64,000 nucleotides of DNA from Propionispira raffinosivorans DSM 20765 (GTDB lineage: Bacteria; Bacillota; Negativicutes; Selenomonadales; Selenomonadaceae). The stretch's first letter is position 1, and every line of letters begins with the position of its first letter. The position numbers and the translations under genes were made by a program. The stretch lies in the NCBI RefSeq assembly GCF_000381065.1, contig NZ_KB905857.1:30155-94154 (forward strand). The letters run 5' to 3'. Positions 49,765-58,673 of this stretch are shown here, in pieces. The notes under the pieces were generated by a model that had not been told where the DNA came from, ran no database searches, and saw only the letters and a program-made list of their open reading frames with translations.

Positions 49765-50575
49765 ATTGAGCCCTCCTCTGGTTCAATTCATTGATTGCTT
49801 GTTCATATTCTGCATCCGTTGGAACTCGATGATGCCAGCCAGCTTGATTTTCCATAAAAGAAACACCACAGCCTTTCGTGGTATTGGCAATAATTACAGT
49901 TGGCACGCCTTTGGTTGCTTTCGCTTCTGTAATAGCCTTATCCAAAGCATCTATATCATTTCCCAAAGATGAAATTACGTGCCAGCCAAATGCCGCCCAG
50001 CGTTCTTCTTGTTTATCCTGCATCATAACATTTTCTGTCGTACCAGAAATCTGTAAATGATTACGATCGACAAATGCGGTTAAATTATCAAGCTTATAAT
50101 GAGCCCCCGCCGTAATCGCTTCCCAGACCGACCCTTCTTCCATCTCACCATCCCCCATAACTGCATAGACACGATAGTCCAGCCTATCCATCTTCCCCGC
50201 CAGCGCCATGCCAACACCAACAGACAGACCATGCCCTAGTGAACCGGTATTCATTTCTATTCCATTAATTTTGTTATTCGGGTGACCAATATATTTCGAA
50301 GCATAGGCTGAATAGGTTTTTAAATCTTCCTTGGGAAAAAATCCACAATCTGCTAAAACACAATAAAGTGATTCCACAGAATGTCCTTTGCTTAAAATAA
50401 ATCGATCACGGTTTGGATCGGCTGTATTTTCCGGTGTCACATTTAGATGCTTATAATATAAAGCAACCAAAATGTCCGTTACGCTTAAATCGCCGCCAAT
50501 ATGCCCCGTTTTGGCACGATGGATCAAGGTGATAATATCTTTTCGAATATCACATGCTTTTAACTGCAAATTCAT
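49757..50575 (-). CDS. Split transketolase, N-terminal subunit
   Basis: N-terminal half of a transketolase, 272 residues. TPP motif: VMGDGEMEEGSVWEA (about 143-157) closing with DRNHLQ; conserved HIGGDLSVTDILVALYY at the start and LSKGHSVESLY. Forms one active enzyme with the C-terminal subunit. Follows the fucose-isomerase-like gene by 3 bases. No other transketolase is seen here, so this one may be dedicated to the sugar of the operon. Confidence 0.88.
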   Translation of the reverse strand: MNLQLKACDIRKDIITLIHRAKTGHIGGDLSVTDILVALYYKHLNVTPENTADPNRDRFILSKGHSVESLYCVLADCGFFPKEDLKTYSAYASKYIGHPNNKINGIEMNTGSLGHGLSVGVGMALAGKMDRLDYRVYAVMGDGEMEEGSVWEAITAGAHYKLDNLTAFVDRNHLQISGTTENVMMQDKQEERWAAFGWHVISSLGNDIDALDKAITEAKATKGVPTVIIANTTKGCGVSFMENQAGWHHRVPTDAEYEQAINELNQRRAQYE

Positions 50576-50578
50576 TAT

Positions 50579-51982
50579 TTATTCCCCCCTCAAATATGCT
50601 TTAATTTCCTCTTCAATCGGATCATATAAATCCGCTTTGATTTTCATATATTTACAAGCTTCGTAAAGAATTGGCACAATATTTTTATGAATTCCCACAC
50701 AATGGTGAATGTACGGTCCACAAACAATTTTTTCTTCCAGTCGTTTAATATTATCTACAACAATCCAAAGATATGTTCCCATTCCCTTTGGTCCATCAAC
50801 CCCCTTAGCATTTCCTAATAGCATGGAATATTCACCATTATCACCATCAAAACGACAAAGAGTCAATGAACCGTGTTTTGCTTCTGCCGTAATGCTTCCT
50901 GGATAGTCAAAAGCCAAAGGATATGTAAGCGTTGGTTTCTCTTTGGCGATTGAAATCGGCCATGGACCACAATGCTGGAGCAACTCTCCATTTGGCAGAT
51001 CCGGATGACGAATCGTCCAATCAGCAAAAAACGATCTCGTTTCATCCATGCCAGCGGCTTCTACCAAAAGAGCAGTAATCGCACCATGGATATCTGTTTC
51101 ACAGACAACGGGAATCCCTTCGTCGTTCAGCAGTGCATTCGCAGCACAAGGCATGATACCAAGTTCAGACTGCAATTCATTCCAGCATTGCAATGCAACT
51201 GCATTACAATCATATTTTTTGATCAGGTTTTGCATCGCAACCTTAAGAGCTGCCACATTTTCAAGTTCCTCATCTCGAATCTTGATTTCCATATGCGCTC
51301 GTAAATACTCGATTGTCTTAGTGACTTCACTGCCTTCTTCTTTTTTTGCTGCTTTAACAGCTTTGGTGAGCTCCGGCATCGGTATCGGTGCCAGCTGAAT
51401 ATTAAATTTTTCGAGAAGTTCACCTTCATTGCACATGGTCGACCAAAAATCAAATGGACGTGTTGAAATTTGCAAAATGCGAATATGCTGAAACGTTTTC
51501 ACAACATTACAAACTGCCATAAAGTCTTTGATTCCCCGTTCAAAAACAGGATCATGTAAGCGACAATTTGTCATATATGTAAATGGAACGCGAAATCTTC
51601 TGAGAACTTTTCCCGTAGCGAACAAACCACATTGTGTATCACGAAGGCGTACACCATTTTCATCCGGTCTTTCATCAAGCGGCCCCCATAACAAAACAGG
51701 AACATTTAACTCTTTCGCCAGTCTTGCGCACTCATATTCAGTACCAAAATTACAATGCGGCAAAAAGAGTCCATCTATCTTTTCTTTTTTGAATTTTTCG
51801 ACTATTTTAAGTAAACCAGCATCATCATATAATAAACCTTCATCATTAACATCGCTAATATCAACAAATTCAATACCAAGTTCTTTTAGTCGCTCACTAA
51901 TCAAACCTCTGTATTTGATCGCATCCGGTGCACTAAAAATACTTCTTCTAGTCGGTGCAAAACCTAATTTAAGTAATGCCAT
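50579..51982 (-). CDS. L-fucose/L-arabinose isomerase-fold protein
   Basis: Protein of 467 residues with the fucose isomerase-like fold: N-terminal Rossmann part (residues 1-170), middle domain and a C-terminal barrel. The metal residues appear in LQCWNELQS (Glu) and CETDIHGAITALLVEAAG (Asp), with HHCVGIH late (His). These proteins interconvert aldoses and ketoses; the subgroup is annotated fucose-isomerase-like with unknown substrate. First gene of the operon, with GGAGGAAT ahead of the ATG. Confidence 0.82.
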   Translation of the reverse strand: MALLKLGFAPTRRSIFSAPDAIKYRGLISERLKELGIEFVDISDVNDEGLLYDDAGLLKIVEKFKKEKIDGLFLPHCNFGTEYECARLAKELNVPVLLWGPLDERPDENGVRLRDTQCGLFATGKVLRRFRVPFTYMTNCRLHDPVFERGIKDFMAVCNVVKTFQHIRILQISTRPFDFWSTMCNEGELLEKFNIQLAPIPMPELTKAVKAAKKEEGSEVTKTIEYLRAHMEIKIRDEELENVAALKVAMQNLIKKYDCNAVALQCWNELQSELGIMPCAANALLNDEGIPVVCETDIHGAITALLVEAAGMDETRSFFADWTIRHPDLPNGELLQHCGPWPISIAKEKPTLTYPLAFDYPGSITAEAKHGSLTLCRFDGDNGEYSMLLGNAKGVDGPKGMGTYLWIVVDNIKRLEEKIVCGPYIHHCVGIHKNIVPILYEACKYMKIKADLYDPIEEEIKAYLRGE

Positions 51983-52027
51983 TATTTATTCCTCCAATAA
52001 AATCTTATTTATATTACCAGTACATGC

Positions 52028-52038
52028 TAACTCAGTTA
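52028..52038. promoter_or_regulatory. Candidate operator of the sugar operon
   Basis: TAACT-C-AGTTA perfect dyad, about 30 bases downstream of the predicted start of transcription; a LacI-family repressor there would act as a block. Centre C instead of CG is unusual for LacI sites. Confidence 0.35.
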
Positions 52039-52075
52039 AGATAATTCAAAATATTTAGTTTTATTTCTCAGCGTT

Positions 52076-52104
52076 ATTATAATACTTTTATATAAATATT
52101 TCAA
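52076..52104 (-). promoter_or_regulatory. Promoter of the sugar operon
   Basis: TTGAAA-17 bases-TATAAT on the minus strand, about 95 bases before the isomerase-like gene. The rest of the 324-base gap holds the operator dyad, an AT-rich stretch, a long dyad and the hypE terminator. Confidence 0.7.
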
Positions 52105-52205
52105 TAACTATTTTAAATTTAAAGTAAAATTATTATATTTTTAAAATAAATTATCGTTATATTTACTTTTTAATTTTGTTTTTACATAAATTCGCATAAA
52201 AAAAA

Positions 52206-52250
52206 GATGTTTTGTATAAAATATTCATATAAATATTTATATAAAACATC
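52206..52250. repeat. Long imperfect AT-rich dyad
   Basis: GATGTTTT and AAAACATC ends with pairing AT-rich inner arms (TATAAA, ATATT), about 45 bases. It could be a second terminator behind the hyp operon or a structured 5' region of unclear use. Confidence 0.5.
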
Positions 52251-52267
52251 AAAAACTATATTAAACT

Positions 52268-52299
52268 AAAAAATACTGCCAAAATTTCGGCAGTATTTC
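52268..52299 (-). terminator. Terminator of the hydrogenase operon
   Basis: AAATACTGCC/GGCAGTATTT hairpin with a T-run on the minus strand, 8 bases after the hypE stop. Confidence 0.85.
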
Positions 52300-52306
52300 T
52301 TGAATT

Positions 52307-53317
52307 TTAACAAATTCGTGGAATTTGTCCGCCCAATGGCATATCAACAATACGGATACCACCAATATTGGTTTGCAGGCCGACTTGACCTATCGATTCG
52401 TTCGTTACTTTTCCAATAACGCAGGCATCTTTGCCATAAGGATGCTGATGCATTACGTCAAGTAAAGTTTTCGTGTATTTTGCATCAACAAAAACCAACA
52501 TTTTACCTTCGTTTGCCAGATACAGTGGATCAAAGCCCAGTATTTCACAAACTCCCTGTACTTCCGAACGCACAGGTATGGCATTTTCTTGTAGTAAAAT
52601 TCCGGTTTTCGATTGCTCGGCAATTTCATTTAGCGTAGCTGCTACGCCACCACGTGTCGGGTCGCGTAAAGCTGCTATTTGCGGCACAGCTTTGAGCATT
52701 TTCTGTACCAAACCGTTCAGTGGCGCACAATCACTTTGCAGTATTGCCGGTAAAACTAATTCATGACGCCCTGCCATAATAGTCGTTGCATGATCACCAA
52801 TATAGCCACTGACAATGACATCACACCCCGGCTTAACACACTTCGGTGAAATATGACTGCCAGGTATTATATCACCAATCCCCGCTGTATTGATAAAGAT
52901 TCCATCTGCTGCACCTTTATTAACGACTTTCGTATCCCCGGTAACAATGAGCACATTGGCTTCTTTCGCCGCCAGACGCATCGACTCCACAATTTTCCGG
53001 AGATCATCCATGAAAAATCCCTCTTCCAGAATAAGTCCCACTGAAAGATACCGTGGCACCGCACCAGTCATTGCCAAATCATTAACGGTACCACAAACAG
53101 CCAATTTACCAATGTTACCACCAGCAAAAAATAAAGGTTTCACAACATATGAATCCGTTGTAAACGCCACATTCGTCCCTGCCATATTTACCGAAGCTCC
53201 ATCATGTAACTCATTAAGCAGCGGATTGCCAAATGCCGGTAAGATTACCTGCTCCACTAACTCTTGGCTAAGTTTTCCGCCGCTTCCATGAGCCAAACAA
53301 ATCTTTTCATGTTCCAT
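52307..53317 (-). CDS. hypE: Hydrogenase maturation factor HypE
   Basis: HypE of 336 residues dehydrates a carbamoyl group on its C-terminal cysteine to make the cyanide ligands of the NiFe site. The PurM-like fold shows LAHGSGGKLSQELVEQ at the start, NDLAMTGAVPRYLS and RDPTRGGVAATLNE. The C-terminus is PRIC with the essential terminal Cys. The frame runs 50 codons further upstream, inside hypD; GGGAG and homology favour the ATG at 53317, which overlaps hypD by 11 bases. Last gene of the operon. Confidence 0.95.
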   Translation of the reverse strand: MEHEKICLAHGSGGKLSQELVEQVILPAFGNPLLNELHDGASVNMAGTNVAFTTDSYVVKPLFFAGGNIGKLAVCGTVNDLAMTGAVPRYLSVGLILEEGFFMDDLRKIVESMRLAAKEANVLIVTGDTKVVNKGAADGIFINTAGIGDIIPGSHISPKCVKPGCDVIVSGYIGDHATTIMAGRHELVLPAILQSDCAPLNGLVQKMLKAVPQIAALRDPTRGGVAATLNEIAEQSKTGILLQENAIPVRSEVQGVCEILGFDPLYLANEGKMLVFVDAKYTKTLLDVMHQHPYGKDACVIGKVTNESIGQVGLQTNIGGIRIVDMPLGGQIPRIC

Positions 53318-54413
53318 ATGTATATCTCCCGCTTCCATATTTATACCATGCCGCACAAGATCCTTCAACAGATACCATGCAGGCTCCAATTGGGTGTTCA
53401 GGAACGCAAGCCTTGCCAAACAATTGGCAAGCCGTTGGTTTAATGATGCCGCGCAGTACTTCACCACAATGACAGGCCGTTTTCTTTGTAATGGTTTTTG
53501 TTACCATCGGCAAAACCACCTGTGCATCAAATGCAGAATATTGCTCTTTCATCCGCAGTCCTGAATTCGGGATCATACCGATCCCACGCCAGACTGCGTC
53601 TGTTGGTTCATAAACTTCCGATAAAATTTGTCTGGCGGCCGGATTACCGTCCGGTTTCACAATTCGCTTATATTCATTTTCTATAGCCGGCTGATCATCA
53701 TGAATCTGCCTCGCCAATCGATAAATCGTCCGCAAAATCTCTAACGGTTCAAAACCAGCAACCACTGCTGGCATATGATATGTTTTCGGTAAAAAATCAA
53801 ACGGTCTTTCTCCTGTAATAGCACAAACATGGCCCGGCAATAAAAAGCCATCAATTTTGACTGCTGGATCTGCCAGTAAAACTTTGAGTGCCGGAGGAAC
53901 TATTTTATGAGAAGACAATAAAAATAAATTCGTCAAATTTTGTTTTTTTGTTGCCAGTACGGTAGCCGCTGCAGTAGGTGCCGTTGTTTCAAAACCAACT
54001 GCCAAAAAAATAATTTTTTTGTGTGGATTTTGTGCCGCTATCGTAAGACTTTCCAATGGTGAATAAACAACTCGAATATCTGCACCAGTCGCTTTTACTT
54101 CGCCCAAGCTTGATGTTGAGCCGGGAACACGTAGCATATCGCCAAATGTAGTCAAAATTACATCTTCGCATCTCGCATAAGCAACCGCTTTATCTATGTA
54201 TTCGTCCGGTGTAACGCAAACCGGACAGCCAGGTCCACTCACCAAATCGACCTGTGGTGGCAGTAATTGTCTTATACCCGCCCGAAAAATGGCTACCGTA
54301 TGTGTACCGCAAACTTCCATCAACCGCACTGGTTTCGTAACCAGGCGATCGATCTCACGAATGAGAAACTGTGCCATTTCTTTTGTTTCATTATTATGTT
54401 CAGGCACTCCCAT
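53307..54413 (-). CDS. hypD: Hydrogenase maturation factor HypD
   Basis: HypD, 368 residues, a [4Fe-4S] scaffold with HypC on which the Fe(CN)2CO unit forms. Conserved motifs: MEVCGTHTVAIFRAGI, SGPGCPVCVTP, GFETTAPTAA, GFLLPGHVCAITG and a C-terminal cysteine cluster around CHCGEVLRG, ACQLFGKAC. ATG at 54413 overlaps the hypC end by 14 bases, and AGGGAG precedes it. Confidence 0.96.
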   Translation of the reverse strand: MGVPEHNNETKEMAQFLIREIDRLVTKPVRLMEVCGTHTVAIFRAGIRQLLPPQVDLVSGPGCPVCVTPDEYIDKAVAYARCEDVILTTFGDMLRVPGSTSSLGEVKATGADIRVVYSPLESLTIAAQNPHKKIIFLAVGFETTAPTAAATVLATKKQNLTNLFLLSSHKIVPPALKVLLADPAVKIDGFLLPGHVCAITGERPFDFLPKTYHMPAVVAGFEPLEILRTIYRLARQIHDDQPAIENEYKRIVKPDGNPAARQILSEVYEPTDAVWRGIGMIPNSGLRMKEQYSAFDAQVVLPMVTKTITKKTACHCGEVLRGIIKPTACQLFGKACVPEHPIGACMVSVEGSCAAWYKYGSGRYTYGT

Positions 54414-54618
54414 TCATCTCCCTAAGCAGTTGATTTGTCAGAGTGGCTTCCTCTTCATCAATAGCCTGAATTGCAAAACCCGCATGAATCAATACAAAAT
54501 CACCAATTCCCGCTTCCGGCAATAACATAAGACTTACCTGACGTTGAATGCTGTTGACTTCCACAACGGCCATTTGATCTTTTTTATCAATAATTTTTGC
54601 TGGTACTGCCAAGCACAT
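54400..54618 (-). CDS. hypC: Hydrogenase maturation chaperone HypC
   Basis: Chaperone of 72 residues with the family N-terminus MCLAVPAKI; the processed Cys2 binds the iron of the NiFe precursor and hands it to the large subunit with HypD. GGAGGCG lies before the ATG at 54618. Upstream codons belong to the preceding spacer. One base from the hypF stop. Confidence 0.95.
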   Translation of the reverse strand: MCLAVPAKIIDKKDQMAVVEVNSIQRQVSLMLLPEAGIGDFVLIHAGFAIQAIDEEEATLTNQLLREMNGSA

Positions 54619-54619
54619 T

Positions 54620-56857
54620 TTAACGCCTCCTTTCTCGTGCAACCACTGCCTGCCCTAAAGACAATCCTCCATCATTGGGAGGAACTTGTCGATTAAGCAA
54701 AACAGTAAAATCTATTTCCAACATACGAATCACTTGCTGTAATAATGTCATATTTTGAAATACGCCTCCGCTTAAAGCAACCGTCGATACCCCCGTCATT
54801 TTATGCAAACGCCGAATCATCACAACAATTGCATCCGCCATCGTTGTATGAAAAGCTGCTGCTAAATCTCCAATTGCTGCCTGACGATTCGTCAATGCGG
54901 CGAAGGTTGGTCTGAAGTCAAGTTCATTTGTCGAAGTAATATCATAAGGTAAAATTTCCCCAACAGCACCATGTGCAGCCATTTCCAGTTCTATGGCAGC
55001 CTGCCCTTCATAATTATTATAGAGCCGTAAGCCTAGAAGTGCCGCAGCTGTATCAAACAGACGTCCAGCGCTCGATGATAAGGGGGCATTAATGCCTTTC
55101 GCTGTGGCTTGCAGCAGCAGTTTCCAGCCATTTGGTATATTTTTAATTCGATTGGCTTTATGTGATGAAAAATCCACCCCATAAAGCTCCTGTAAAATCC
55201 ATACAGCCTGACGCCAAGGCTGCCGAACTGCCTTTTCTCCGCCAGGCAGAGGCAAATAGGAACAATGTGCCAAACGCTCATAACTATGGCAGTCTGCTAG
55301 CAAAAATTCGCCGCCCCATAACGTTCCATCATCACCATACCCCGTACCATCAAAGGCAACCCCGATTACTGGATCGTTAACATTATGCTCGGCAAGAACT
55401 GAGACAATATGTGCATAATGATGTTGAACCCCAATTGATGGTATAGTAAGTTGTTTGGCATATTTTGTTGATAAATATTCGGGATGCAGATCACAAACGA
55501 CAACTTCAGGATCAATACCAAACAAACGCCGATAATGTTCGATCGATTTTTGGTAAGATAACAAGGTCTGTTGATTTTCCAAATCACCGATATGTTCACT
55601 GACGAAAGCTTCCCGCCCCTTCGTCAAGCAAAAAGTATTTTTGGCCTCACCACCGCAAGCAAGCACAGACAGACCATCTTTATGCAAATGTATAGGTGCT
55701 GGCGCGAACCCACGGCTGCGCCGCAATAAATAGGGCCGTTTGCGAAATACCCTTACAACAGAATCATCAACACGGCAATGGATTTCACGATTATGAACTA
55801 AAAAATAATCCGCAATACCTTTTAATTTTGGATATACCTCATCATCTTTATAAATAATTGGTTCTGCACTTTGATTTCCACTTGTCATGACCCAAACATC
55901 ATCCGGGTCCAAAAGCAAGAAATGCACTGGAGCATAAGGAAGCATCACCCCGAGATACGGATTTCCGCCTGCAATATCATCAGCCAAAGTCTCGACTGCT
56001 CTTTTTCGCAATAAAACAATCGGACCAATTGGTCCAGTCAATAAGATCTCTTCTTCTGTTGACAAAAAACAAATTCGGTGAACCGCTTCTATACTACCAC
56101 ACATAACAGCAAATGGTTTATCCTCACGAATCTTACGAGTTCTTAAGGATCTAACAGTGAACGAATTTTTTGCATCACAAGCTAAATGATACCCGCCAAT
56201 TCCCTTAACGGCCAAAATTGACCCCTGCTTTATAAACGAATGTGCCATTTTCAATGGATCCGTCACAGCCATTTCATTTCCACTTTGATCTAAAAGTGCA
56301 TATAACGGTCCACACTTTTGGCAGGCATTCGGCTGAGCATGAAATCGCCGATCATCCGGATTATCATATTCTGACTGACAGGACTTACACATCAAAAAAG
56401 GCTCCATCGTTGTCTGCGGACGATCATAGGGAACATCTTTAATAATCGAATATCGCGGACCGCAATTCGTACAATTTGTGAATGCATAACCAAAACGACG
56501 ATTTTCCGGATGACTCAGATCGTGGCGACAGTCTGAACACGTCGCAATATCTGGCGAGATAAAAGTCGCTCTATCAGCCGATGAGATGCTCTCTTTAATG
56601 ATAAAAGCCTCGTCTCTCTGCAATGCTATAAAATTAGTTACAATCTCTTCAATTTTAGCCATGGCCGGAGCTTTAACAGGCAAATCTTCCAAAAAACTTG
56701 CCAAAGCAGTTTCCGTTCCCTGAATTTCAATCAGAACACCTTGTTCATCATTTAAGATCCAGCCATGCAAGCCAAAATTTTTGGCTAAACGATAAACAAA
56801 AGGACGAAAACCTACCCCTTGAACAATACCCTTAACACGAATACCGACCCGCTTCAT
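54620..56857 (-). CDS. hypF: Carbamoyltransferase HypF
   Basis: HypF, 745 residues, makes the carbamoyl-derived cyanide precursor from carbamoyl phosphate and ATP. Domains in order: acylphosphatase (VKGIVQGVGFRPFVYRL, residues 5-21), two zinc-finger blocks (CSDCRHDL... CTNCGPRY; CKSCQSEY... CQKCGP), YrdC-like nucleotide domain (KGIGGYHLACDA) and Kae1-like carbamoyltransferase (PSIGVQHHYAH, LSGGVFQNMTLL). Start overlaps the protease stop (ATGA), so it needs no strong ribosome site of its own. Confidence 0.96.
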   Translation of the reverse strand: MKRVGIRVKGIVQGVGFRPFVYRLAKNFGLHGWILNDEQGVLIEIQGTETALASFLEDLPVKAPAMAKIEEIVTNFIALQRDEAFIIKESISSADRATFISPDIATCSDCRHDLSHPENRRFGYAFTNCTNCGPRYSIIKDVPYDRPQTTMEPFLMCKSCQSEYDNPDDRRFHAQPNACQKCGPLYALLDQSGNEMAVTDPLKMAHSFIKQGSILAVKGIGGYHLACDAKNSFTVRSLRTRKIREDKPFAVMCGSIEAVHRICFLSTEEEILLTGPIGPIVLLRKRAVETLADDIAGGNPYLGVMLPYAPVHFLLLDPDDVWVMTSGNQSAEPIIYKDDEVYPKLKGIADYFLVHNREIHCRVDDSVVRVFRKRPYLLRRSRGFAPAPIHLHKDGLSVLACGGEAKNTFCLTKGREAFVSEHIGDLENQQTLLSYQKSIEHYRRLFGIDPEVVVCDLHPEYLSTKYAKQLTIPSIGVQHHYAHIVSVLAEHNVNDPVIGVAFDGTGYGDDGTLWGGEFLLADCHSYERLAHCSYLPLPGGEKAVRQPWRQAVWILQELYGVDFSSHKANRIKNIPNGWKLLLQATAKGINAPLSSSAGRLFDTAAALLGLRLYNNYEGQAAIELEMAAHGAVGEILPYDITSTNELDFRPTFAALTNRQAAIGDLAAAFHTTMADAIVVMIRRLHKMTGVSTVALSGGVFQNMTLLQQVIRMLEIDFTVLLNRQVPPNDGGLSLGQAVVARERRR

Positions 56858-57354
56858 ACAGTTAGACTTTCTGCTTTCCTTAAAGTAGGGATAATATCCC
56901 ACTTTTTCAATTGATCCAAAACAATTTCAATGGTCTTATCAACAACTGCATCCATTTCCGGAGTCATTTCTATTCCGGGAGAAACAACAAATGGCTGCAC
57001 TCCCATAACAATAACCTCATCAATTGGTTCATCTACCACTTGCAATGCAGACAATACATCTTGAATTCCCAATTCATGCATGGATATCTTTTCTTGAAAA
57101 TACGCTTGTACCTGATCACCGGTAAAAAAGAAAAAATCCCCCGGTTTTCCATTGCCATTGATTGCATCAATAACGAGCATTTTTTTCGATCCACTAACAA
57201 AACGCATCAATTCCAGCCCGAGTGTACCACCATCTAAAAGCTGTACTTGTGCTGGAAATTCATAACGCTTTTGCATTTTATCAATCGTCCATACCCCAAA
57301 GCCTTCATCTTTCAATATAATATTGCCAATTCCTAACAAGGTAATGTCGCTCAT
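56854..57354 (-). CDS. hyaD: [NiFe] hydrogenase maturation protease
   Basis: HyaD/HybD-type endopeptidase of 166 residues that removes the C-terminal tail of the large subunit once nickel is in place. Metal-site residues: LLGIGNIILKDEGFGV (Glu/Asp near residue 15), LDGGTLGLELM and VIDAI with the second Asp, and a His in SMHELGIQD. Starts at ATG 57354 overlapping the hypB stop (ATGA). The HyaB tail in this operon ends after DPCMACATH, its cleavage target. Confidence 0.93.
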   Translation of the reverse strand: MSDITLLGIGNIILKDEGFGVWTIDKMQKRYEFPAQVQLLDGGTLGLELMRFVSGSKKMLVIDAINGNGKPGDFFFFTGDQVQAYFQEKISMHELGIQDVLSALQVVDEPIDEVIVMGVQPFVVSPGIEMTPEMDAVVDKTIEIVLDQLKKWDIIPTLRKAESLTV

Positions 57355-58028
57355 ATTTCCCCCTCCGTACACAACGCTTTTTTCGCCGCTGTTTTGCTGC
57401 GCAGCCAGTCATACCAGGCAAGAAGTCCAGTTTCTTTCTGGCAAGAAACTTCTAGAACATTGATTTGCGGATGAATGCTTGTAATATCATTTTGCGCCGC
57501 TGCCATATCAAAATTTGTATAAGGCAGGAGGTCTACTTTATTTAATACGACAATAGCAGATTCTTTAAAAATCAACGGGTACTTCAATGGTTTATCATCG
57601 CCTTCAGTGATACTCAAAACCACTGCTTTTGAATCTTCACCTATATTAAATTCTGCTGGACAAACAAGATTACCAACATTTTCAATAATTAACAGGTCTA
57701 AGTTGACTAAATCTAATTTTTGCAATACTTTTTGTACCATCAATGCATCCAGGTGGCATCCACCGCTTGTATTGATTTGTATAACTGGTACACCATATTG
57801 TGCAATACGATCCGCATCTTTTGAAGTAAATAAATCGCCTTCAATAACCGCCATATGTATTTCATCTTTTAGCGCTGCCATGGTTTTTTCTAACAAAGAT
57901 GTTTTGCCTGAACCTGGTGAACCCAATAAATTCAAGACAAAAATGCCTTCTTTTTTGAACAGAACCTGGTTTTCCATGGCGATCTGATCATTTTTCCCTA
58001 AAATATCTTCCATCACCTGAATTTCCAT
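57351..58028 (-). CDS. hypB: Nickel-insertion GTPase HypB
   Basis: GTPase of 225 residues that drives nickel delivery with HypA. P-loop NLLGSPGSGKTSLL, switch region IEGDLFTSKDADRI, metal site SGGCHLDA at the dimer face and base-recognition NKVDLLPY. It lacks the N-terminal CxxCGC nickel motif and the His-rich stretch found in many HypBs; that Cys motif appears on the small protein two genes upstream. The start overlaps hypA stop (TGATG). Confidence 0.95.
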   Translation of the reverse strand: MEIQVMEDILGKNDQIAMENQVLFKKEGIFVLNLLGSPGSGKTSLLEKTMAALKDEIHMAVIEGDLFTSKDADRIAQYGVPVIQINTSGGCHLDALMVQKVLQKLDLVNLDLLIIENVGNLVCPAEFNIGEDSKAVVLSITEGDDKPLKYPLIFKESAIVVLNKVDLLPYTNFDMAAAQNDITSIHPQINVLEVSCQKETGLLAWYDWLRSKTAAKKALCTEGEI

Positions 58029-58369
58029 CAGTCTACCTCCAAAAACTCTACTTGAAGTTCTCTACCCGACACAATTTCTAGATTTGCCGAATCACAATGC
58101 GGACACAAAAATCGATATCGTTCTATCTGAGTCGTGGTATCACAATCTTTGCAATGCCCCATAAGTGGTACTCTATGCAATGTAAGATTTGTACCTTCCG
58201 CCAGTGTTTTTTTTGACAATGCTTCAAAGCAAAATTGCAAAGCATCCGTTTCGACTCCACTCATTTCCCCCAAAAGCAGCTGAATTTTAGTTACCTTCGT
58301 TGCCTGATTACGTGCTGCATAATCTAAAACAATATCTAAAATCCCCTCTGCTATTGCCATTTCATGCAT
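58028..58369 (-). CDS. hypA: Nickel metallochaperone HypA
   Basis: HypA of 113 residues: nickel site at the N-terminal MHEMAIAEG (His2), zinc finger CKDCDTTTQ...CPHCDSANL. Delivers nickel to the large subunit with HypB. GGAGG lies directly after the hairpin at 58381-58404. Confidence 0.96.
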   Translation of the reverse strand: MHEMAIAEGILDIVLDYAARNQATKVTKIQLLLGEMSGVETDALQFCFEALSKKTLAEGTNLTLHRVPLMGHCKDCDTTTQIERYRFLCPHCDSANLEIVSGRELQVEFLEVD

Positions 58370-58380
58370 ATAAAACCTCC

Positions 58381-58404
58381 ACAGCCGGGCTTACGCCCGG
58401 CTGT
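58381..58404 (-). promoter_or_regulatory. GC-rich hairpin just before the hypA ribosome site
   Basis: ACAGCCGGGC-TTAC-GCCCGGCTGT, 10 bp. T-tract on the plus strand only, so it is not a normal minus-strand terminator; more likely a processing or stability structure between the small metal protein gene and hypA, next to GGAGG. Confidence 0.7.
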
Positions 58405-58409
58405 TCTTT

Positions 58410-58652
58410 TTAAATAACGGCATCTAACCCACGTTCAGAGAAAATTGCTGTTATTTCTGATAATCTTGTTTTTGCTGGATTATAATCAATCGTCGTTTCA
58501 CCATCATGGGCATGGATATGTACATGATACACTCCTGGCAGCCCCAATAAAGTACGTTCTACTTCATCCACAATATCTTCTTTATAGCCTTTTACAAAAA
58601 ACTGAATTTTGGTATTACTGCTTTGTCCCGAGCAGCCACATTCCTTACACAT
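58410..58652 (-). CDS. Small HMA-like metal-binding protein with CxxCGC N-terminus
   Basis: Protein of 80 residues. The N-terminus MCKECGCSGQ has the CxxCGC pattern otherwise seen at the start of HypB in other bacteria. The rest (about 15-80) looks like an HMA/ferredoxin-like fold: KIQFFVKGYKED, LPGVYHVHIHAHDGETTIDYNP. The CxxC loop of classical HMA domains is not in its usual place. AGGAGGT precedes the ATG. Between hyaC and hypA, so nickel handling for the hydrogenase is likely; heavy-metal chaperone is the general alternative. Confidence 0.8.
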   Translation of the reverse strand: MCKECGCSGQSSNTKIQFFVKGYKEDIVDEVERTLLGLPGVYHVHIHAHDGETTIDYNPAKTRLSEITAIFSERGLDAVI

Positions 58653-58673
58653 AAAATACCTCCTACAACTACA

